Assembly: GCA_964403175.1 (NCBI GenBank)
Contig: CAYOFH010000143.1
Span: 1-8,543 of the forward strand
Source of the DNA: Marinilabilia sp964403175
GTDB lineage: Bacteria; Bacteroidota; Bacteroidia; Bacteroidales; Marinilabiliaceae
DNA length: 8,543 bases
Reading direction: 5' to 3'
Below the pieces are notes generated by a model. That model had not been told where the DNA came from, ran no database searches, and saw nothing but the letters and a program-made list of their open reading frames with translations. The first letter of the stretch is position 1; each line of letters begins with the position of its first letter. The position numbers were made by a program, and so were the translations under genes. Of this stretch, positions 1 to 4,858 are shown in pieces.

Positions 1-1227
1 GTGGTTCTGAGGTGGAGCTACAATTTGTAATGACTCTCCCAATGTTACCACACAGCCACCATCTTCGCGTTCTGCCTCTATCCAGTAAGTATCAGCAGTA
101 TTGATCACTCCAAAATTCAACGAGCTACCCGTTCCGGGCAATTCGGCACCGGTTCTGCTGCCATCACTGGTTCTGACAACAAAATAATTTACTCCTGTTT
201 CTGATCCATCAGTTCTCAACTCTGTGCCGGAACATTGAGCGCCGGTGGGAGTTACGGAAAAAGCGGTACTGGGTGCAGGGCTAATTGCATAAGGGCCGTT
301 CAGCATATTGACCTGGCCGTTGCAACCATCGGCTGCAACCCAGTATTGACCGGTACCTTCATTCAATCCTGAAAAAGGATGACTCCCTCCATCTCCTGTC
401 CAACGGGTACCTGCAACTTCTGAAACGGTAGAACCATCATCATAAAGAACATAGTACTCTACTCCGCTTTCAGAATTACTCAGATTAATGGAAAGATCAT
501 TGGGCGCACACACACTTGTTGAGGAAGTAGGTTGTTGGACAGGATCAGGTAAAGCACTGAAAGAAACTGATCCAGGCAAAGAAGCCGGATCAACATCACA
601 TCCTGATCCGGAATTATCAACTACTGACGTTATTTCAAAAGTTGCATCAGCGTTTAAAGTGAAAGGAAGTGTATGCGTATCTCCTGATATTGTTGAACTC
701 AAAGTATGAGTCTGGTTACCTGAAGGGTGATCTGTAGTTATCTCAACATTATAATCTCCTGCGGTTCCGGACAAAGTTATTAACAGGTCTATATTATCTC
801 CTTCACAAATAGTGCTTCCAGCTGCTGGAGAAGTATTCAAGGCAACATCTGGCACGGTTCCAGCTACATTATAGGTAATACTTCGTTGATTTCCCATACC
901 TCCCCAGCGGTATGTAATAGTGTAGCTGGAATAAGAGCCGTCAAAACCTGAAATCACAGCATCTTCCGCAGAAACAGGAGTATTATCTATATTTAGAGAT
1001 CCACCAACAGGGGAAGTTGATTCCAACAAAAATTCACCTCCATCTCTCTGGGGATCAGGAACAGATGCCATATCCTCCATTACATCTGCACCAGTCAAAG
1101 TAGTACCTGCACAAACAGTCTGCCCTACAGCACTCCCTCCAAACACAAAAAGCCCGACAAAAAGCAGCAAACTTTTCAGCGAGTTATTGATGATCGAATT
1201 CCTCTTTCCTTGTAAACCTTTATTCAT
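1..1227 (-). CDS. Large secreted modular (Ig/PKD-like repeat) surface protein, N-terminal part
   Basis: An uninterrupted minus-strand frame of 409 codons runs from the ATG at 1227-1225 off the left edge, so only the N-terminus is present. Residues 1-35 form a long signal peptide: basic start (KGLQGKR), hydrophobic core LLLFVGLFVFGG, likely cleavage in SAVG-Q. The mature part is rich in Gly, Ser, Thr, Asp and isolated Cys and has no long hydrophobic stretch. It shows repeated modules of roughly 85-100 residues, each opening near a Cys (TVCAG ~37, STICEGD ~139, TSVCAPND ~237, GAQCSGTE ~329) and containing GV-Y-aromatic strands (GVEYYVLYDD ~255, GVNYFVVRTSDG ~345) and a YW strand (QYWVAADGC ~294, TYWIEAERE ~380). 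This pattern is typical of Bacteroidota gliding-motility/adhesin-type proteins exported by the type IX system. The C-terminal sorting domain that would prove this lies outside the window. An in-frame GTG 12 nt upstream is a weaker alternative start. Exact function unknown; adhesin or surface-matrix role is inference. Confidence 0.88.
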   Translation of the reverse strand, partial: MNKGLQGKRNSIINNSLKSLLLFVGLFVFGGSAVGQTVCAGTTLTGADVMEDMASVPDPQRDGGEFLLESTSPVGGSLNIDNTPVSAEDAVISGFDGSYSSYTITYRWGGMGNQRSITYNVAGTVPDVALNTSPAAGSTICEGDNIDLLITLSGTAGDYNVEITTDHPSGNQTHTLSSTISGDTHTLPFTLNADATFEITSVVDNSGSGCDVDPASLPGSVSFSALPDPVQQPTSSTSVCAPNDLSINLSNSESGVEYYVLYDDGSTVSEVAGTRWTGDGGSHPFSGLNEGTGQYWVAADGCNGQVNMLNGPYAISPAPSTAFSVTPTGAQCSGTELRTDGSETGVNYFVVRTSDGSRTGAELPGTGSSLNFGVINTADTYWIEAEREDGGCVVTLGESLQIVAPPQNH

Positions 1228-1540
1228 CCGCTTATACACATTTTACTCCACGCGGGAAGCATTAAAACCTGCAACCGGCAACTAAATTTTCCGGTTAAAG
1301 TACACCAAAACCATAAACGGGATTCTATTTGTCAGAAGGTGATCATCCATGGCCCTTGGTGTCACAAGCTCAAACTGAGGGTAAAGACTTAACATTAAAT
1401 CGTTTTTACGAAGTTGTCCGAATACTGTTCTCAGTCAGAATTTATTTTCCTTTATCTCTCTTAATTAATGTCCTGTCAGGACTTTACATTCCTGATTCTC
1501 ATTCCGTTTTTTGTATCTTTTCCGCCCAAAACTATGGCGG

Positions 1541-1570
1541 CAAATGTAAATAAACATTAATTATTGCAAA
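1541..1570 (-). promoter_or_regulatory. Candidate Bacteroidota-type promoter for the large surface protein
   Basis: Read on the minus strand, TTTG (1570-1567) is followed after 18 nt by TACATTTG (1548-1541), matching the TTTG / TAnnTTTG -33/-7 consensus of Bacteroidota. Transcription would start near 1534 and give a leader of about 300 nt before the ATG at 1227. Two other TAnnTTTG matches on this strand (TAGTTTTG at 1607-1600 and at 1534-1527) lack a well-spaced TTTG. Confidence 0.45.
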
Positions 1571-1770
1571 AAACGAAATAATTTAGTACTGTTTGTACGC
1601 AAAACTATCAAAAAAAGTTGGGCAAAAAGCGTGGAAAATATCAGGAAAAGTGAAATTTAACATTTGAATAATAGATAATTTTAAGAGGCTCAAATGAAAA
1701 GACCGTTTTTATTGGTGGAAGATTTAATGGTTTTGGTGGAAGGATTTTGGAGTTTTATCAAGAGGTAAAA

Positions 1771-1793
1771 AGCATGGCGCATGGAGCATGAGG
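1771..1793. repeat. Short GCATGG-word repeat
   Basis: AGCATGGCGCATGGAGCATG is a degenerate repetition of the word GCATGG(A/C)GC. It is related to the better-preserved 14-bp tandem repeat at 4610-4648 after dprA. Such words recur between genes in many Bacteroidota; function unknown. Confidence 0.4.
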
Positions 1794-1821
1794 AAACAGG
1801 CAATGAGCAATGAGTGGCAGT

Positions 1822-2070
1822 ACCTGTCACCCCTGCCGGGGCTTTCATTTTTTATTCTGCTATGTATCTTCTACCATACTGCCGCCCCGCTCCGGGGGCT
1901 GAAACTAACATACATGAGGTTCTGCCCTTCCCCAATCTTCCTTAGCATCCAAAGAAACAAGAAAACAAAAGCAACCTCTTATCAAAATGGAACAGCCCCG
2001 GCAGGGGCGACAGTATGGTAACACACCTCACAAAGTCATAGTAACTAAGCCACGGCAGTGGCGACACCTT
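1822..2070. repeat. REP-like array: four hairpin units in mirror arrangement
   Basis: Four copies of a short element, GCCCCGGCAGGGGC followed by a GACA-type tail, occur at 1822-1844 (A, minus), 1872-1900 (B, minus), 1994-2020 (C, plus) and 2047-2070 (D, plus). Each can fold into a hairpin of about 5 bp with a short loop. In D the stem is GCCAC/GTGGC instead of GCCCC/GGGGC, so pairing is kept. B and C have identical outward tails (TACCATACTG at 1872-1881, CAGTATGGTA at 2011-2020), and a nested GAGGTT/AACCTC pair (1916-1921, 1973-1978) lies at equal distance from both. A-to-D and B-to-C share almost the same centre near 1946. This resembles REP/BIME/REPIN elements or a small MITE. No transposase is in the window. 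Confidence 0.6.
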
Positions 2071-2111
2071 ATTAAAAACATTCTTCAAACACCAAATAAA
2101 TTCATCCCGTT

Positions 2112-2142
2112 TTTGAAGAAAAGGTGTTTCATTGTACATTTG
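2112..2142 (+). promoter_or_regulatory. Candidate Bacteroidota-type promoter for the outer-membrane barrel gene
   Basis: TTTG at 2112-2115, a 19-nt spacer, and TACATTTG at 2135-2142 match the Bacteroidota TTTG / TAnnTTTG consensus with typical spacing. Transcription would start near 2149, about 160 nt before the ATG at 2313. The promoter begins some 40 bp downstream of the last hairpin of the repeat array, so the array would not be in the transcript. Confidence 0.5.
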
Positions 2143-2312
2143 TGCCATTCAATCCCAACCCAAAACCCACAAGCTCTTATCGAACCCGCATAATTCATAA
2201 ACACCTAGAAACAGGACATTTAAATAACTTTATTAATTCATTGGGAATCTCGGTATCCGAAACCTCCACTACTGACCACTGACTATAAACAACTGACTAA
2301 TTTTTTTTGAAC

Positions 2313-2921
2313 ATGGGAAGAATATTGCTTTTTATGCTTTTGCTGATCCTTACCTCCTCAGGGACATATGCCCAATATAGTGCTGACACCTGGATCATTA
2401 GTCCTAAAATATCATTTGCCGACTATTCCGATACGGACAGTTATGAAGGATATTCCATCAGTAAAATCCCTCCCACCTCAGTTTTCGTGGAACGTGGAAT
2501 CAACGATTTCTTCAGTGCCGGTGCTTTTATGGGATACAACAGTGACAAATACAGCAATGATACCATTTCCGAAAATGTTTTGCGCTACAGCACTTTCAGC
2601 ACGGGAGCCGTGGCTACCATTCATTACGCTCACTGGATTGAGGCATTAAGTGGATACAAATGGTTTCTGGGCGATTTTGACTTTTACGTGTCAGGAGTGG
2701 CATCTCTGGCATTTGAAAATTCAAAAGAACAATATGTGTGGGATCCTGAGGAGGAAAATTATTATTCTCACAAAAAGTCAGAAGTGAAATTCCGCTTGCG
2801 TCCCATCGTTGGATTCCGGTATTTCCTGACCGACCGATTCAGTATGTTGCTTGAGATTGGAAGAGGGAACCCGGGAATGGTGACCACCGGGGTGAGTTGG
2901 GTCCTGGGGGCCGGGTATTGA
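2313..2921 (+). CDS. Exported beta-barrel-like outer-membrane protein, function unknown
   Basis: The 202-residue product starts with a clear signal peptide (hydrophobic core LLFMLLLILTSS, cleavage expected at GTYA-Q, residues 20/21). The mature protein has alternating hydrophobic and polar strands with many aromatic residues and short turns: WIISPKISFADY ~27-38, SVFVERGINDFFSAGAFMGY ~56-75, AVATIHYAHW ~99-108, FDFYVSGVASLAF ~122-134, KFRLRPIVGFRYFLTDRFSMLLEIG ~159-183, and a final VSWVLGAGY strand. This is the look of a small 8-10-strand OMP_b-brl/OmpX-like barrel. The C-terminal residue is Tyr rather than the usual Phe/Trp. I chose ATG 2313; an in-frame TTG at 2307 would add two residues (M-N) and lies at the edge of a T8 tract. 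No operon partner is visible. Family assignment is by pattern only; substrate or role unknown. Confidence 0.82.
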   Translation: MGRILLFMLLLILTSSGTYAQYSADTWIISPKISFADYSDTDSYEGYSISKIPPTSVFVERGINDFFSAGAFMGYNSDKYSNDTISENVLRYSTFSTGAVATIHYAHWIEALSGYKWFLGDFDFYVSGVASLAFENSKEQYVWDPEEENYYSHKKSEVKFRLRPIVGFRYFLTDRFSMLLEIGRGNPGMVTTGVSWVLGAGY

Positions 2922-3067
2922 GTTTTGGGTTTGGATTGTGGATTTTGAGTTGTGGGTTTTGAGTTCCGGGTTGATTTCTGTGCGCTGGCGGTTCCCCCTC
3001 CTGGGGGTTAGGGGGTATGCGAAGGGGGGGTGATTTGTTCTGAATTTCGTGTTTTGGGTTTCTGGGT
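2921..3067. repeat. GT-rich degenerate word repeat after the barrel gene
   Basis: Starting at the stop codon, words of the type GGGTTTTGAG, GTTTTGGGTTT and TTGTGGATTTTGAG recur to about 2973, and TGTTTTGGGTTTCTGGGTT follows near 3050-3067. It does not encode a plausible protein. A reverse-complement version (CTCAAAACCC at 3454-3463, continuing AAAACCCGG) sits immediately before dprA. No typical terminator follows the barrel gene. Confidence 0.45.
2994..3030. repeat. C-run/G-run block: small hairpin and G-tract cluster
   Basis: CCCCC (2994-2998), loop TCCT, GGGGG (3003-3007) can form a 5-bp hairpin. It is followed by further G runs at 3011-3015 and 3024-3030. The word CCCCCTCCTGGGGGTTAGGGGG is one I associate with interspersed repeats in Bacteroidota (from memory, not checked). 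The same G tracts could also form a G-quadruplex. Confidence 0.4.
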
Positions 3068-3105
3068 TATATCCAGGAACCCTGCACGTAGAGGCGCACA
3101 GCCTG

Positions 3106-3364
3106 CCCCGATCCTTCGGGGGCCGTGGGTCTAATCCGACATATTAAAGTTTTGAATTCTGCCCAGGGCCGACAACAAACATTTTCATGGGAATAGCACC
3201 ATGCTTCAGCATGGTGACCAGAATACCCAACAGTATCGGTTTTCAGCCCGCTTAAGCGAGCTTCCCCACATTTTCAATATAATAATACTCTGCAGAAAGC
3301 CGGCTTGAAGCCGGCTGCGACAAACACTCTCCAATCCATTCAATCACCCGACTAAAGCCGGGTG
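3106..3364. repeat. Cluster of short REP-like hairpins upstream of dprA
   Basis: Several compact palindromes lie in 260 bp: CCCCGA-TCCT-TCGGGG (3106-3121); CACCATGC-TTCA-GCATGGTG (3197-3216); CGCTTAAGCG (3249-3258); AGCCGGC-TTGAA-GCCGGCT (3298-3316); and CACCCG...CGGGTG (3345-3364, one mismatch inside the stem). Most centre on a CTT(C/A/G)A(A)G-like core, so the stems differ while the loop theme is shared. None is followed by a run of Ts, which argues against simple terminators. The 2922-3478 interval has no convincing gene. GTAGAGGCGCAC (3089-3100) looks like half of another dispersed palindrome. Confidence 0.5.
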
Positions 3365-3453
3365 CTAATCTCATGCTGGACATTTGGGTCTGACTTCCAA
3401 CTTCTCCTCCCCTCCAATTTACTTTTATAAAAAAAAATCACTACATTCACAGT

Positions 3454-3470
3454 CTCAAAACCCAAAACCC
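3454..3470. repeat. Inverted counterpart of the GT-rich word repeat, just before dprA
   Basis: CTCAAAACCCAAAACCC is the reverse complement of words found at 2922-2973 (exact 10-mer GGGTTTTGAG at 2954-2963). It ends 8 nt before the dprA start codon, so it would lie in the dprA leader. A run of nine As (3429-3437) precedes it. Confidence 0.45.
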
Positions 3471-3478
3471 GGAAAACT

Positions 3479-4606
3479 GTGTCTAACAGCACCCTGCAAC
3501 ACCGTATAGCCCTTAGCCTGATCAAGGGAATAGGCCCAAAGCTGGCCCGCAATCTCATTGCTTATCTTGGCTCGGAATCGGCACTTTTTGAAGAAAAAAT
3601 TCCGACCCTGGCCAAAGTGCCGGGCATCGGAGCTGCACTAAACCAGCTCCTTCTGAATATTGACCGCCCGACCCTCCTGAAACGAGCAGACAAAGAGCTA
3701 ACCTTCATTGAAAAACATCATCTTACTCCCCTTTTCTTTTCCGATGAACAATATCCCGGACGATTATCGTATTGTGAAGATGCCCCGCTGATGCTTTATA
3801 TCCGCGGGCAACAGTGCCACACAGCACCACGCATGATTGGTATTGTTGGGACACGTACCCCGTCTGACGAAGGCATCGATCATTGTGAAAAACTGGTGGC
3901 CGATCTGGCTGTTCGTCATCCGGGGACAGTTATTGTCAGCGGTCTGGCATACGGAGTGGATATATGTGCCCACAAAGCAGCACTCAAAAACGGCTTGCCC
4001 ACCATTGGTATTCTGGCCCACGGACTGGACCGCATTTACCCGTCCCTGCACAGAAACACAGCTAAAGATATGCTTGAAAACGGTGCTCTGATGACTGAAT
4101 TTATTAGTGAAACAAACCCCGATAAGTTCAACTTTGTTCAGCGCAACCGTATCATCGCAGGTTTGTCTGATGCTCTCATCGTCATTCAATCTGCCAGAAA
4201 AGGGGGAGCATTGATTACTGCCGAACTGGCTCGCGATTACAACCGTGATGTGCTGGCATATCCTGGCAGGCCCGGTGATACATTCTCTGCCGGATGCAAT
4301 TATCTCATAAAATCCAATATCGCAGCCCTGATTGAGTCAGTCGAGGATCTGGAATATGCCCTGGGATGGGATGCTGACAAAAGAAAAGACACTCCGATAC
4401 AGGGAAACCTTTTTGCAACCATCGAAACAGAAGATCAACAAACCATTATGGAGAATCTCATAGAAGAACAAGAGATGAATCTAAACCTTTTGAGCGTAAA
4501 ATGTGGCATTCCCGTCAGTAAGCTATCAGCCATCCTTTTGGATCTGGAGTTCAAGGGACTGGTAAAGAGCAAACCGGGCGGGCTTTACCGGGCGGTAATG
4601 ACGTAA
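3479..4606 (+). CDS. dprA: DNA processing protein DprA (DNA uptake / recombination mediator)
   Basis: DprA binds incoming single-stranded DNA in the cytoplasm and loads RecA during transformation; it is widespread even where competence is unproven. The 375-residue product shows the full architecture: an N-terminal helix-hairpin-helix/SAM-like region (LIKGIGPKLARNLIAYLG ~14-31, KVPGIGAAL ~46-54), a Rossmann-like core (GIVGTRTPSDEG 121-132, IVSGLAYGVDICAHKAAL 152-169, HGLDRIYP 181-188, QRNRIIAGLSDALIVIQ 221-237, KGGALITAELA 241-251, PGRPGDTFSAGCNYLI 262-277), and a C-terminal winged helix (~321-372). The usual RSGSLIT motif reads RKGGALIT. The GTG start at 3479 is the only start codon before the conserved N-terminus, and no in-frame ATG lies nearby. 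There is no clear ribosome-binding site, which is usual for this phylum. Flanks are repeat-rich on both sides, and it appears to stand alone. Confidence 0.96.
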   Translation: MSNSTLQHRIALSLIKGIGPKLARNLIAYLGSESALFEEKIPTLAKVPGIGAALNQLLLNIDRPTLLKRADKELTFIEKHHLTPLFFSDEQYPGRLSYCEDAPLMLYIRGQQCHTAPRMIGIVGTRTPSDEGIDHCEKLVADLAVRHPGTVIVSGLAYGVDICAHKAALKNGLPTIGILAHGLDRIYPSLHRNTAKDMLENGALMTEFISETNPDKFNFVQRNRIIAGLSDALIVIQSARKGGALITAELARDYNRDVLAYPGRPGDTFSAGCNYLIKSNIAALIESVEDLEYALGWDADKRKDTPIQGNLFATIETEDQQTIMENLIEEQEMNLNLLSVKCGIPVSKLSAILLDLEFKGLVKSKPGGLYRAVMT

Positions 4607-4609
4607 AAG

Positions 4610-4648
4610 GGAGCATGGAGCATGGGGCGTGGAGCATGGGGCGTGGGC
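4610..4648. repeat. 14-bp tandem repeat after dprA
   Basis: GGAGCATGGGGCGT occurs twice in tandem without mismatch (4617-4630, 4631-4644). It is preceded by a partial unit GGAGCAT (4610-4616) and followed by GGGC. It begins 4 nt after the dprA stop codon. The remaining sequence to 4858 is AT-rich and contains no gene I can support. Confidence 0.65.
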
Positions 4649-4858
4649 TTAATGGGAATATGACAGACGTGGCACGTTCCCGTATAGAGCAAATTTAAAT
4701 AAGAGGATGTCCCAAAAGTCAAGGGTTTCATGTTTCTTGTCATCGCTAACACAGTTAAAAATATCATTATCAATAATTTAAAAGATTTTAGTGTAAAGTG
4801 ACGTATTTAAAATCAAAGAAATGCTACTTAAACTTAAACAACAATAAACAAACAAATC

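Larger units (their letters stand above)
1228..2312. other. Long divergent intergenic region without a convincing gene
   Basis: About 1.1 kb separates the divergently transcribed surface-protein and barrel genes. Open frames here are short (under 80 codons), lack recognisable domains and cross hairpin repeats, so I do not call them. Contents in order: the long leader and promoter of the leftward gene (1228-1570), an AT-rich stretch with a 24-codon open frame (1694-1768), a GCATGG-word repeat (1771-1793), a four-hairpin symmetric repeat array (1822-2070), a rightward promoter (2112-2142), and an A/C-rich leader containing the words ACTGACCACTGACT (about 2271-2284) and ACTGACTAA (2292-2300), then eight Ts. 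Confidence 0.7.

Noticed and set aside
488..709. 73-codon plus-strand open frame
   Set aside because: It lies inside the minus-strand surface-protein gene, whose frame is open for 409 codons with a signal peptide and repeated modules.
1329..1553. 74-codon plus-strand open frame starting with TTG
   Set aside because: No recognisable domain; it covers the leader and the minus-strand promoter of the surface-protein gene.
1822..2070. CRISPR array
   Set aside because: The units alternate in orientation, spacers are unequal, and no cas genes are present.
1788..2193. Overlapping open frames of 68-77 codons on both strands
   Set aside because: They translate the hairpin repeat array; palindromic repeats commonly create such frames and none has a plausible start context.
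3454..3470. Telomere-like AAAACCC repeat
   Set aside because: Only about two imperfect units, matching the degenerate GT-rich intergenic words, in an otherwise ordinary chromosomal context.
3764..4189. 141-codon minus-strand open frame
   Set aside because: Antisense shadow of dprA, whose conserved motifs run through the same bases.
4561..4589. GGTAAAG...CTTTACC stem as a dprA terminator
   Set aside because: It lies inside the coding region with a 15-nt loop and no following T tract.
4585..4773. 62-codon minus-strand open frame after dprA
   Set aside because: It is made partly from the 14-bp tandem repeat and overlaps the dprA end; no domain or start context.
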